A stretch of DNA of 64,000 nt from Chiridota heheva (GCA_020152595.1 JAIGNY010002177.1:660001-724000), one strand, 5' to 3'. Positions 25,864 to 35,040 are shown, counted from the stretch's first letter. The notes: generated by a model from the letters alone, not told the origin. Made by a program: numbers and translations.

Positions 25864-26284
25864 GCAGGGGTGGTGCCAGGCGGGGGTACATCTCCCCAAG
25901 GCCGCCGAGAAAGAGAGGGGACAGGGGTTACAAATGTACTGGGGCCTGGAGCAATTTAAGGGCCTGAAAAATATTAATAGCATTAAAATCCAATATAAAG
26001 GGGGCCAGTTACACTAATTTTCCTCCGGGCCCAGCCTCGGGTCAGCAATCCTCTCGGCGGTCCTGATCCCCCCCACTCTCGGGACCTGTAGCCCACCTGT
26101 GGGAAATTTTTGGGGGCATTCGTCGTGAACAGGTCTTAATGATAAAACATTAAGACCTATTCCCGACGAATGCCCCAACAAATTTCATTTTTTTTTTTTA
26201 AGTACATAGGTGAAAAATTAGTATACTTAGACCCCCCGTCGAGGAGCCTAGCCCCCCGTCAGCCAAATCCTGGCGCCACCCTTG
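25864..26284. mobile_element. Likely non-autonomous DNA-transposon remnant
   Basis: The left edge reads GGGGTGGTGCCAGGCGGGG and the right edge AAATCCTGGCGCCACCCTTG, which are roughly inverted. CCAAAATCCTGGCGCCGCC-like ends recur at 39150-39174 and 58290-58315, so a family of such elements is present. I could not find a convincing target duplication here. It contains the hairpin at 26103-26186. Confidence 0.45.
26103..26186. repeat. Long hairpin (39-bp arms, 6-nt loop)
   Basis: The arm at 26103-26141 pairs with 26148-26186 at 35 of 39 positions; the loop is ATAAAA. The stem includes GGGGCATTCGTCG facing CGACGAATGCCCC. It is the strongest short hairpin in this part of the window and lies inside the transposon remnant. 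A terminator role is unlikely in this context. Confidence 0.85.
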
Positions 26285-26289
26285 CATTA

Positions 26290-27690
26290 AAGGAATATTC
26301 CACTCAAATTTCATGTTTACATATGTGATAGACAAATGTATAAGATCATCTTCTAAATGTATTAATAATATCAAGAAAACATATATCAGTAAAGTGCATT
26401 TTGTATAACATTTTGTATGTGTGTTTCTTTTTGTAAGTTGATAAATAAGTTCGTAAATTCATACAGAAAGAGAGTGCGAGAAGAAAATGTGTTAACGTGA
26501 GTGTGAATGAGGTGACGGGACTTCTTACTACTCTACAAGTTGAACCTATTTCATACAAGTAGAAATAGGTACTGACAGGACACGACCATAGCCAAGGAGA
26601 GGGCAGGGATTCCTCCGAGCAGAAGAACCCCCGTTTTATTCTCACAAGATATAGCTGGGAAATACCGTATTATCTGATTATTATATCACCAAAGGACCAT
26701 TGGCGTAAACGGACCCCTATTCCGCTATTGGCTACGCCACCGACTATATGATACATAATCTACGAAATAATGATTTGTTATGTTTATTAATGGTTTTTAT
26801 AAAAAATGGTGAACAAATATTTAAATGTTATTTTGAGAATTAAATCAAAAATTCTAGAATAAGAGGGAAAATCCGTTAAAAATGTACCCACTTTGGATCT
26901 CATAATTTTTGCCATAGGCCTAATTCAGAATAGCAACATAAAAAGGGAAAAATTCATAATCATATGAAAGACCCAGATTCTCTATCAATTTGCGACACAC
27001 CGCTTTCTGTGATTTACACCTTTTCGTTCAGAGGTAGATAGGCAGATAGTGAGGTGCAGAGATTTTCAAATATCCCACTAAATAATAGCTATAGATCTTT
27101 TCCTTGTAAAATGAGCATTGGCCTATAAAATAACATCCCTTTTCTACTCCCAAGTTTCGTTTAAATACTATATATCTTGTCCACTAAAATGTATGCTTCC
27201 GTTTCCCATCCAGAGTTGATACACGCGTACAAAGGCCAAATCAATATGAACTAGAATAGCAGCACTCTCTAGAGCGCATACCTTCGCTCCCCATACCCAA
27301 TATAATCTACCACAGAAATCCTAGGCTCACCAATATTCATCCCCAAGTTTTAATCTGTAGTGAACATTTGCAATCTGAACACTTGAAGATTATCTTGTGA
27401 CTGAATTTCTTCCATTAGTCTATGGCCATACCATTGTTTTCAGTTTTATTCAAGTGAAGCATCATTGTTTGAGGTCTATTCAGCCAGGATTCACATTCCA
27501 TCAGTTTACATTCATAAGAGAAACCAATTGTTTCATTTTCATCGATTCCAGAGAACACTTGATGTGAGTCTCTTTTGAGTCTAGAAAATAGATTGTTTGG
27601 ATTTTTATTCAGAATACAAAGTCATTGTTCAAGATATTCTATTAGAAAATTTTAACTCAAGTCTTGACAACTTAAGTCTTGACAGATCTT
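26290..27690. other. Intergenic stretch without a recognisable gene
   Basis: AT-rich DNA with no gene or repeat that I can name. The phrase GGCTACGCCACC near 26730 resembles the end of a hAT-type element, but no partner end is visible. Confidence 0.4.
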
Positions 27691-27694
27691 ATCC

Positions 27695-28375
27695 TAAAAC
27701 ATCCCCAACCCTCAATTTTTGCTCTCCCCTGTTCTAATAAGTCCCAAATTTTAATCACTTCTTTATGAAACAGTAACAAAACCACACACCAATTTTAGTT
27801 AAAATCCAATCATCAGTTCTGGAGATATTTTAATTACAGACAAACTCACCATAAAATGTCCCCACCCATTCATGTTCACCCTTCCCCTGTTTCAATATGT
27901 CTCACATTTTAATCACTTCCTCCTTACGCAGTAACAAAACCACAGACCAAATTTAATTTAAATCCAATAAACAGTTTTGCAGATATCTTGACGAGAAACA
28001 AACAAACAGAGGCAAAAACATGCCCCCCCCCCCCATTTGACCCTTCCCCTACTGTCTCAAATTTTAATCACTTCTTCCCTGAGTAGAGCAAAACCACGCA
28101 CCAACTTAAATCCAAATCAAATCATCTGTTCTTAAGATATCTTGATGACAGACATGGGAGAAACATGTCCCCACATCCCATGTGCACCCTTCCCCTGTTC
28201 TAATGTCTAAAATTGTTACAACTTCTTCCGTTAGCAGTAACAAAACCACACACCAAATTTGATCCAAATCCAGTCATTCATTCTTGAGATATCTTCATGG
28301 CAAAGAAACAAACAGATAAACAAACAAACAAACTTACAGGGGAAAACATAACCTCCGTCCAACTTCGTAGACGGA
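27695..28375 (-). repeat. ~152-bp tandem repeat (four copies) with a terminal hairpin module
   Basis: Four diverged copies are anchored by CAGTAACAAAACCACACACC-like words near 27776, 27930, 28083 and 28233 (period about 150-154 bp). Read on the minus strand, each copy contains GATATCTCAAGAA-, GGATTTGGATCAAATTTGG- and GTGTGGTTTTGTTAC-like words. The plus-strand right end has (ACAA)n and a 9-bp stem, ACCTCCGTC/GACGGAGGT, near 28354-28379. From memory, such GGAGGTTATGTTTTC...GTTTGTTTGTTT modules occur in dispersed repeats of many aquatic animals. I cannot name the family. Confidence 0.75.
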
Positions 28376-28423
28376 GGTAATAAATCCAAATTAAACAGTG
28401 TTCAAGCAAGTGGTCAAGCAAGT

Positions 28424-28615
28424 ACGCCAGTGTACCACAAGTGGGTTATTAAAGGCTGTGGACATTGACTTGGTTGTCGATGTTATGTCTGTCCGTACGT
28501 CGTGCCTGTGTTCTCGTCCGGGTCGTATAAAGCGTTTCGTGATAGCATTGCTACTATCATAACCAAATACGCAGGCGACGACCCCGTCATTGTAATTGTG
28601 TGTTCACTCGTCGTC
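28424..28615 (+). mobile_element. SINE family S1, 5'-truncated copy with target duplication
   Basis: This is the reverse complement of the body of the copies at 28806, 36497 and 56311. It begins within the element at ACGCCAGTGTACCAC, so the tRNA-like head is absent, and it ends at CACTCGTCGTCG. It is flanked by a 12-bp direct repeat GGTCAAGCAAGT at 28412-28423 and 28616-28627. That shows retrotransposition directly into the terminal sequence of a fold-back element. Confidence 0.85.
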
Positions 28616-28805
28616 GGTCAAGCAAGTTCATCTCATATGAAAAAGTGACCCAAAGGAAACAAAATGGTAAAGAAAGCATTCAAAAATCTTATTGCGTTGG
28701 GGACATTTTGTGTATGAGTTTTGTATAGCATTTGCAGATTTGTGTAGAAACGAATTAGATGAGACGTAGTTGTGACGTCATAGCCTCAGATTCCTCAACA
28801 CCGCG

Positions 28806-29094
28806 ACGACGAGTGAACTCACAAGTACAATGACGGGATCGTCGCCTGCGTATTCGGTTATGATAGTAACAATGCTATCACGAAACGCTTAATACGACCC
28901 GGACGAGAACACAGGTACGACGTACGGACAGACATAACATCAACAACCAAGTCAATGTTCACGGCCTTTGATAACCAGTAGTGGTACACTGGCGTGTCTA
29001 CACAACCGAGGCTTGAACCCAGGTACTCGTGGTCTGTAGACAGGTATGATAACCGCTACACCACAGTAGGTAGATAGGATTAAATTGATGACGT
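28806..29094 (-). mobile_element. SINE family S1, near full-length copy
   Basis: On the minus strand it opens near 29078 with a tRNA-like head: A-box-like TGTGGTGTAGCGGTT and B-box-like GGGTTCAAGCCT. A ~190-bp body follows, ending in CACTCGTCGTCG at the left. A possible 8-bp duplication ACACCGCG lies at 28798-28805 and 29095-29102, though some host sequence may lie between the SINE head and the right repeat. It sits inverted and only ~190 bp from the copy at 28424, so the pair could form a hairpin transcript. Confidence 0.8.
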
Positions 29095-29480
29095 ACACCG
29101 CGTCTTTGTGCATTCTATTTATATTTGCTCACTTTGAGATTTTGTGGCTTAAAAACCATTGGATATGTCAAGAAAGTAGTAAAGTAAAACATGTAAAAAA
29201 GAATCTAGTAAGGGTAAATATAATTTACCACCTAATGAAGTAATTATACTTTACCACCTGATGAAGTAAATATAATTTACCACCTGAGGAAAGTTTAAGG
29301 GGAAATATTTCAAATATAAAAATAGTTAAATCAATTTTCTTCAACATAAATAAACAATTGTTGACAAAGTGAGACTTTACTACTTTCTTGACATATCCAA
29401 TGGTTTTTAAGCCACAAAATCTCAAAGTGAGCAAATATAAATAGAATGCACAAAGACGCGGTGTACGTCGTCGATTTATT
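29080..29480. repeat. Near-perfect ~98-bp inverted repeat with a ~185-bp spacer
   Basis: The segment at about 29089-29188 is repeated in reverse complement at about 29374-29475 with almost no differences (for example GACGTACACCGCGTC facing GACGCGGTGTACGTC). The spacer holds three short repeats of AATTTACCACCTGA type (29221-29286). The arms belong to the fold-back family, but the near identity makes this the best-preserved core among the copies. Confidence 0.85.
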
Positions 29481-30528
29481 GTATACATCATTCAGCTTTT
29501 TAAAGTGATCAGCAAAATTTTGATCGCTGCTTTGACAAAGTAACAACTCCCAAGTATTACAGCATGGAGTTAAAAAAAGACGTATTTTGACCTTAGGTCA
29601 AACTGCGATTGTCGATAAGTGACCACTGTCGGAAACGCAGCGCTTAACAGGGATATTGGTTGTCAGCTGGTTAGGACGGTTTTCGTTGTGAATATAGCTT
29701 TAGGGCATGGTCAATCAATATTCAATGGGTTTGAATAAAAAATGACCTGGAGATTGTTTATAATTTGTAAGTGGAATTTTGAGAGCAATCTCCTTCTTTT
29801 TAACTCCATGATTACAGCAAATTTATTACCTCAAGAAAAGATGGATTTTTTGTTAGCTTCATAATAATTCACGTAGTATGTGGCTGCATCAAGGACACTA
29901 TTCAAAATATCAGTGGATAAATTTGATATGCCCATCCCTTGCAATAGTAATGCTGTAATAGATCTAAAAATATGAATTGCCACTGCTACTCGCCTAATGA
30001 AGTCCGCCCTCCATTTCTAATAGCTTCGTTTACTTCCATTATAAATTCCTCTTTCATGATTTTTATAACGCTTAGCAGCATCTTCAGAAAATTGAAATTT
30101 TTTGGTCAAAATGGCATCCGTTGGAATATGATTGAAGGTTGGGCGTAAGAACCGTTCCAGAAGCCCGTGTCTTTGGTCCAACAGAGATACAATTTTTGCC
30201 ACTGGGAATGCATCCCAACATCGCAAAAGCCATATTCTCCGGAATTTCTTTTGTGTCCATTGTAGCATAGTTGAAAATTACCTGTTATCCAGAAAACGGT
30301 TGGCAAAACAAGGTGCAATAGAGGGATTTCATCACGTGACTCTAACTCAACTGGATTCCATTTAGCAAGGCAGCGCGTCGTTGCGTTTCACAAGGCCCAG
30401 TCACATCACACGTACAAAAAGCATACTACATGCTAACCTACCAGTACCAGTTCAGCGAATTTGACTACTTACAATTTTGTGTTCGCTTCCGATTTTACTT
30501 CATATTTTCCTGAGTTTTATATACTCAC

Positions 30529-30820
30529 CGGGTATACGAAGAGTGACTTTAACGTTAACGTCAGCTGGTTGCTCGTCATAATCAGGAAAAGCTTAAAAGT
30601 GATCGCTGCAAAACATATTAGCAGTATCTTAAAAAGTGTTGCGTCGTAGCCTACAGCAGAAACCCACTTCGAACGTCGATCAGGATCAGATGGAAGTCGA
30701 GAAAATGTCTCCCCCCCCACCACCCCCTCCAACCCACCCCCTCCAACCCCCCCCCCCTCCCTTCTCTTATCCGCGCGCACATCTATTAGTGCGACCAACG
30801 GCGTAGCAAGATTCCGGCAT
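30529..30820 (-). pseudogene. Degenerate THAP zinc-finger exon, left arm
   Basis: Reading leftward from an ATG at 30818-30820, the peptide begins MPESCYAVGRTNRC and soon meets a stop and a C/G-rich low-complexity insertion (about 30712-30765). It resumes as TFSRLPSDPDRRSKWVSAV and, after a frameshift, ANMFCSDHF. This is the THAP C2CH layout: C-x-x-x-C near the start, then the invariant W in SKWVSAV, then C-x2-H. The second cysteine is changed to arginine here. Stops follow TF and DHF. The exon runs to a splice donor CG|GTGAGT (GTGAGT at 30523-30528). THAP domains bind DNA and occur in P-like and Kolobok transposases and in host regulators. This copy cannot encode a working finger. Confidence 0.75.
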
Positions 30821-30899
30821 AATCATCTTACACTAATAATCTTATATAACAACATGCAAACGTATACGTAAGTCTAATTAAGTGTACAAGAGACGACAG

Positions 30900-30965
30900 T
30901 GTTCTTGACCGACAAAATGGCGATGTAAACAAAGTCATGTGACCTCATGACGCCAGTGCAGTGCT
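30900..30965 (-). promoter_or_regulatory. Promoter-like cluster upstream of the left THAP exon
   Basis: On the minus strand, about 85-145 bp before the THAP ATG, lie GGTCACATGAC (E-box/USF type), TTGTTTACATC (forkhead type) and CGCCATTTTG (YY1 type). The right arm has the matching cluster at 33384-33425, where the CRE is intact. Both arms keep this order, which suggests the ancestral element carried its own promoter. Confidence 0.35.
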
Positions 30966-31299
30966 TGTTGCCAGTGTCACCATTCTCACCTTTCAGTGCT
31001 TACAATTATGCTTACAATTATACCACTGAAAGCGGTAGGTGGTGTGCAACCAACCAACCGAAAAACATACCCGCAGTACGACATATTTTTTGGTAACTGC
31101 AGTATGAAATTATACAATTTTGGTACGCGCAGTATAAATAAACTGAGTCAATTTTGATACCTGCAGTATGAGTATTCAACGAAAATATTGTAAACATGGA
31201 CCAGGAGTACAAAATTAACACAGTAAAACCTCATTTTTGGGACGGTCCTGCACTACGAAAACAAGAATTAAAAAAAAATAAGTTCATTTTGTTTTGATA

Positions 31300-31650
31300 T
31301 AGTAAAAAAAGACACCTGCACTACGAAAATGGTGCAAAAAAGCACCTGCTCGGGCGGCACATATAGATATACCTCACATATGAAAGTGCCCCCCCCTACA
31401 AAAATGGTGCGAAAAAAGCACCTGCTCGGGCGGCACATAAATATACCTCACATGTAGAGTGCCCCCTCTGCCCCATCTTCGGATGCCGCATAGATCAGTT
31501 GATAGCTTTTGGTCAATCTCGCAGAAGTACTTTTTTTAATAACCTGACTAGGTACAATTTTCACCATCGAAATAATTGCGAGTGGCTCATATAAATATAC
31601 CTCACATATGAAAGTGCCCCTTCCCCACCCCCAACTACGAAAATGGTGCA
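31300..31650. repeat. Internal ~90-260-bp repeats of the palindrome, left side
   Basis: The phrase GGTGC(A/G)AAAAAAGCACCTGCTCGGGCGGCACATA, split by spacers, occurs at about 31330 and 31403. It is followed each time by ATATACCTCACAT-GTGCCCCCC words, which occur again at 31590-31620. The segment ATAGATCAGTTGATAGC (31490) with AGAAGTACTTTTTTT (31522) also appears inverted at 32537-32580 and 32792-32830. Tandem copying within the element has therefore occurred on both sides. Confidence 0.75.
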
Positions 31651-31660
31651 AAAAGACACA

Positions 31661-31945
31661 GACAAATAACACATTTCTACTTTGTATTCTTATTGTGGGA
31701 AAAAGTTGGCCAAAACAAGTAAAGGAGGGGATTATCGGTATGTTGGTACAACATTTATACAAAGGCTGCTCTATGTTAATGCGGATATGTCAGATAAACT
31801 ATTACTGGTTGTGGCGTGACATTGTCCGAATAATGACTACGACTGCGCCTGTGCAGGCTTAAAGGATATTTAGAAGAATGCGTGGGATTCTGCAGATTTT
31901 TTCCTATTTTTTTGGTATTGATGGGGTGAGTGGGTGTGGGGTGGC
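31661..31945. other. Palindrome spacer, left of centre
   Basis: This stretch has no inverted counterpart on the right side. I see no recognisable gene. It separates the left arm from the central minisatellite. Confidence 0.5.
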
Positions 31946-32155
31946 TGGGGCGCCAACAATGGGAGGTGGTACCAACAATGGCAGGTGGCGCCAACAAAAG
32001 GAGGTGGCGCCAACAATGAGTTGGCGCCACCTCCCATTGTTGGCGCCACCTCCCATTGTTGGCGCCACCTCCATTGTTGGCGCCATCTCCATTGTTGGCG
32101 CCACCTCCTTTTGTTGGCGCCATCTGCCATTGTTGGCACCACCTCCCATTGTAAA
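31946..32155. repeat. Palindromic NarI-type minisatellite at the palindrome centre
   Basis: Units of about 18-20 bp of the form GGCGCCAACAATGGGAGGT run on the plus strand to about 32020 (four units). The orientation then flips, and ACCTCCCATTGTTGGCGCC units run to about 32155 (seven or so units). The switch point is near 32018-32025. Several overlapping open frames on both strands here are products of the repeat. The flip lies within ~120 bp of the geometric centre of the 5-kb inverted repeat. Confidence 0.85.
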
Positions 32156-32498
32156 TCGATTCACTTGCTGTAACATTTCACTGCCAGTTAAATATATTTC
32201 TCCCGTCTCTGTTCCATTTGGATTTTCGGATCTTTTACACATTCTACACTATGTCTTAATGACGAAAATCATCAAACGGCCCCAAGAAACTAGGGAGTGC
32301 TCTGCATCGCAGGGCATCTAGTGTCGAGTTTGACATGAGGGAAGTATTTGAAGGAAACGTATGTAACTTTGTAACGGATAAGGCACATTCCATTAGTTGC
32401 TGCCCGGGGTATCTCCTATAGGGCATTATAACCACTGTGGCCTTCTTGCCTGTTGACGGTGGTCCACAAACAAGATAGAAGATATTTGGCTTAATTTC
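32156..32498. other. Palindrome spacer, right of centre
   Basis: No inverted counterpart on the left and no recognised gene. The minus-strand frame 32256-32534 has no family signature. Confidence 0.5.
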
Positions 32499-33020
32499 TT
32501 GGTCAGAACAATTGTACCTAGTCCGGTTGTTCAAAAAAGTACTTCTGCGGGATTGACCAAAAAGCTATCAACTGATCTATGCGGCATCCAAAGGGAGAAG
32601 GAAGGGGGAAGGGGGTGGGGGGACACTTCACATACAAGGTATATCTATATGTGCCGCCCGAGCAGGTGCCGTTTTTGCACCATTTTTGTAAGAGGGAGAG
32701 GGGGCACTTCCATATGTGAGGTATATTTATATGAGCCACTCACAATTATTTCGATGGTGAAAATTGTACCTAATCCGATTATTCAAAAAAAGTACTTCTG
32801 CGGGATTGACCAAAAAGCTATCAACTGATCTATGCGGCATCCGAGGGAGGGAGGGAGGGGAGGGGGCACTTCACATGTGAGGTATATTTATTTGCCGCCC
32901 GAGCAGGTGCTTTTTTTTGCACCATTTTCGTAAGGGGGGGGGGGGCACTTCCATATGTGAGGTATATTTATATGTGCCGCTCGAGCAGGTGCTTTTTTGC
33001 ACCTTTTTTGTAGTGCAGGT
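32499..33020. repeat. Internal ~260-bp tandem repeat, right side of the palindrome
   Basis: AATTGTACCTA-TCCG-TT, AAGTACTTCTGCGGGATTGAC, AAGCTATCAACTGATCTATG and a GCCGCCCGAGCAGGTGC box recur at about 32509-32700 and 32763-32935, with a third partial copy to 33015. Each unit also carries a G-rich run and GGCACTTCCATATGTGAGG. This mirrors the left-side repeats but has more copies, so the arms have expanded independently. Confidence 0.8.
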
Positions 33021-33383
33021 GTCTTTTTTAACTATATTAAAAACAAATTGTACTAAATTTTTATTTTCTATTTTAAATCTTATTTTCGTAATGCAGGCCC
33101 GTCCCAAAAATGAGGTTTTACTGTATTAATTTTGTACTGCTGGTCCATGTTTACAATATTTTCGTTGAATACTCATACTGCAGGTATCAAAATTGACTTC
33201 ATTTATACTGCGCGTACCAAAATTGTATAATTTCATACTGCAGTTACCAAAAAATATGTCGTACTGCGGGTATGTTTTTCGGTTGGTTGGTTGCATACCC
33301 CTACCACTTTTAGTGGTATAATTGTAAGCATGATTGTAAGCACTGAAAGGTGAGAATGGTGACACTGGCAACAAGCACTGCAC

Positions 33384-33425
33384 TGACGTCATGAGGTCAC
33401 ATGACTTTGTTTACATCGCATTTTG
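33384..33425 (+). promoter_or_regulatory. Promoter-like cluster upstream of the right THAP exon
   Basis: A perfect CRE palindrome TGACGTCA lies at 33384-33391, followed directly by GGTCACATGAC (E-box type) and TTGTTTACATCG (forkhead type), about 100-135 bp before the THAP ATG at 33518. The left arm has the same order with a damaged CRE and a better YY1-type site. Confidence 0.35.
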
Positions 33426-33517
33426 TCAGTCAATAACACTGTCGTCTGTTGTACACTTAATTAGACTTACGTATACGTTTGCATGTTGTTATATAAAATT
33501 ATTTTTGTAAGATATTT

Positions 33518-33712
33518 ATGCCGGAATCTTGCTGCGCCGTTGGTTGCGATTTCTATCAGATTCTGATCGACGTTCGAAGTGGGTTTCTGCTGTGCGACGC
33601 AACAGTTTTCAACATACGGCTAATATGTTTTGCAACGATCACTTTTAGGCTTTGCCTGATTATAACGAGCAAGCAGCTGACGTTAACGTTAAAGTCACTC
33701 TTCGTATACCCG
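33518..33712 (+). pseudogene. Degenerate THAP zinc-finger exon, right arm
   Basis: The ATG at 33518 opens MPESCCAVGC, with both N-terminal zinc cysteines intact. The linker is deleted here and a frameshift follows. Frame-corrected residues read SDSDRRSKWVSAVRRNSFQ and then ANMFCNDHF, giving the tryptophan and the C-x2-H pair of the C2CH finger. A stop follows DHF; beyond it VKVTLRIPGEY leads to a donor CG|GTGAGT (33713-33718), also present in the left arm. The uncorrected frame reads on as a 68-residue open frame. The damage differs from that of the left copy, so the two arms have decayed independently from one intact ancestor. Confidence 0.8.
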
Positions 33713-33829
33713 GTGAGTATATAAAACTTTAGGAAAATATGAGGTAAAATCGGAAGCGAACACAAAATTGTAAGTCAAATTTGCTGAACTGGTACTGGTA
33801 GGTTAGCATGTAGTAAAAGTAGTTGTACG

Positions 33830-34240
33830 TGTGATACGACTGGGCCTTGTAAAACGCAGTTTGAGTCACGTGATGAGATCCCTCTATTGGACCTTGTTTT
33901 GCCAACCGTTTTCTGGAGAACAACTACGCTACAATGAAATTCCTGAGAATATGGCTTTTGCGATATTGGGATGCATTTCCCAATGGCAAAAATTGTATCT
34001 CTGTTGGAACTCCCTGGTCGGACCAAGGACACTGGCTTTTGGAACAGTTCTTACGCCCAACCCCTCAACAATCAAAGGAATCCAAACAAGGACTACAACA
34101 GCACCTTGTTCAATGCTTCAATCATATTCCAATGGATTCAATTTTGACCAAAATATTTCAACTTTCTGAAGATGCTGCTGAGCGTTATAAAAACCATGGA
34201 AGAGGAATTTGTAATGGAAGTAAACGAAGCCATTAGAAAT
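33830..34240 (+). other. Second conserved block outside the THAP exon (right arm)
   Basis: The block 33900-34240 and its inverted partner about 30000-30310 both stay open over ~80-100 residues in one frame, sharing IWLLRYWDAFP-, EQFLRPT-, FNHIP-DAILTK- and SEDAAKRYKNH-type segments (for example 33934-34236 plus; 30017-30268 minus). This could be a downstream exon of the same element or merely conserved noncoding repeat. I do not recognise a transposase motif in it. Confidence 0.35.
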
Positions 34241-34712
34241 GGAGGGCGGACTTCATTAAGCGAGTAGCAGTGGCAATTCATATTTTTAGATCTATTACAG
34301 CATTACTATTGCAAGGGATGGGCATATCAAATTTATCCACTGATATTTTGACCAGTGTCCTTGATCATTTTGACCAGTGTCCTTGATGCAGCCACATACT
34401 ACGTGAATGTGAAATACTATGAGGCTAAAAGAAAAACATTTTTTGCTGAGGAAAGAAATTTGCTGTAATCATGGACTTAAAAAGAAGGAGATTGCTCTCA
34501 AAATCACACCCACAAATTATAAACATTCTCCATGTCATTTTTCATTCAAATCTATTGAATTTTGAATGACCATGCCCTAAAGCTATATTCACAACGGAAA
34601 CCGACAACCAATATCCCTGTTAAGCGCTGCGTTTCCAACAGTGGTCACTTATCACCAATCGCAGTTTGACCTACTAGGTCAAAATACGTCTTTTTTTAAC
34701 TCCATGCTGGAA

Positions 34713-34884
34713 TACCAGTGTCAAAGCAGCCTGGACTTGTTAAGGTCAAAGCAGGGTGTTGTTAACAACTCCCTGCTCCCTGGTCAAAGTAACAGCTCCC
34801 TGGTAATACAGTATATACCACAGTGCATATATTTGTTCTTCGATCATGAAGGTACCACTTTAGAAAGTGGTACCTCCATGCTTC
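34713..34884. repeat. Palindrome flank with a short perfect hairpin
   Basis: 34851-34861 (GGTACCACTTT) pairs perfectly with 34864-34874 across a 2-nt loop. Outside it, CATGAA faces TCCATG with one mismatch. The region before it repeats CAAAGCAG and AACTCCCTG words. Confidence 0.7.
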
Positions 34885-35040
34885 GATATTCAAGGCCAGT
34901 TATCGTCTCTATGACGCGAAAGTAAACTTATATTTCAATTCATGTGTTTTGATTGGTCGAAACACAATGGTACAATGTGCACTTAAATTGATGGGCCAAT
35001 TAGTATCGCTTTGGAATAAAATGTACGCCGCCACATTTAA
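34885..35040 (+). repeat. Dispersed repeat family R2, copy 1
   Basis: Shares AAGGCCAGTT-TCGTCTCTA, TTTTGATTGGTCGAAACACA, ATGGTACA-GTGCACTTA and ACGCCGCCACATTT-AATCAC, in order, with 46852-46998. The class is unknown. The second copy lies inside a fold-back element. Confidence 0.75.

Larger units (their letters stand above)
28395..29475. mobile_element. Fold-back element copy 1, broken by two SINE insertions
   Basis: It starts with the family end word GTGGTCAAGCAAGT and continues after a SINE insertion with GTCAAGCAAGTTCATC, GGAAACAAAATGG and TGTGACGTCATAGCCTCAG. A second SINE interrupts this left arm near 28806. The middle and right arm follow: the 29100-29190 segment is repeated inverted at 29374-29480. 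The outer part of the right arm is missing. The arm contains a perfect CRE palindrome, TGACGTCA, at 28773-28780. Confidence 0.8.
29556..31660. repeat. Giant palindrome, left arm
   Basis: This arm is the inverted counterpart of about 32690-34712. Matching landmarks are GGAGTTAAAAAAAGACG (29565) with the complement near 34690, GAGAGCAATCTCCTTC (29782) with about 34480, CGTTAACGTCAGCTG (about 30550) with about 33680, ACATGCAAACGTATACGTA (about 30850) with about 33475, and the block 30900-31245 with 33105-33440. The order is kept throughout, with small indels. Coding potential is covered in the THAP entry. The arms are similar but clearly not identical, so this is unlikely to be a recent assembly fold. 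Confidence 0.9.
32690..34712. repeat. Giant palindrome, right arm
   Basis: Inverted partner of 29556-31660 (landmarks are in that entry). Sums of paired coordinates are close to 64270-64345 throughout, so the two arms share one axis near 32135-32170. The outer edge is around AACTCCATGCTGGAATACC. Weaker similarity (CAAAGTAACA, AACTCCC words) continues a further ~100 bp on both sides. Confidence 0.9.

Noticed and set aside
25864..26284. hAT element with an 8-bp target duplication.
   Set aside because: The ends look related to the hAT-like MITE at 58142, but the flanks (TGAAATTA and CATTAAAG) do not match, so the class is left open.
31776..32321. Overlapping frames of 79-147 residues on both strands (W, R, Q, A, P-rich).
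   Set aside because: They coincide with the palindromic GGCGCC minisatellite and share no domain.
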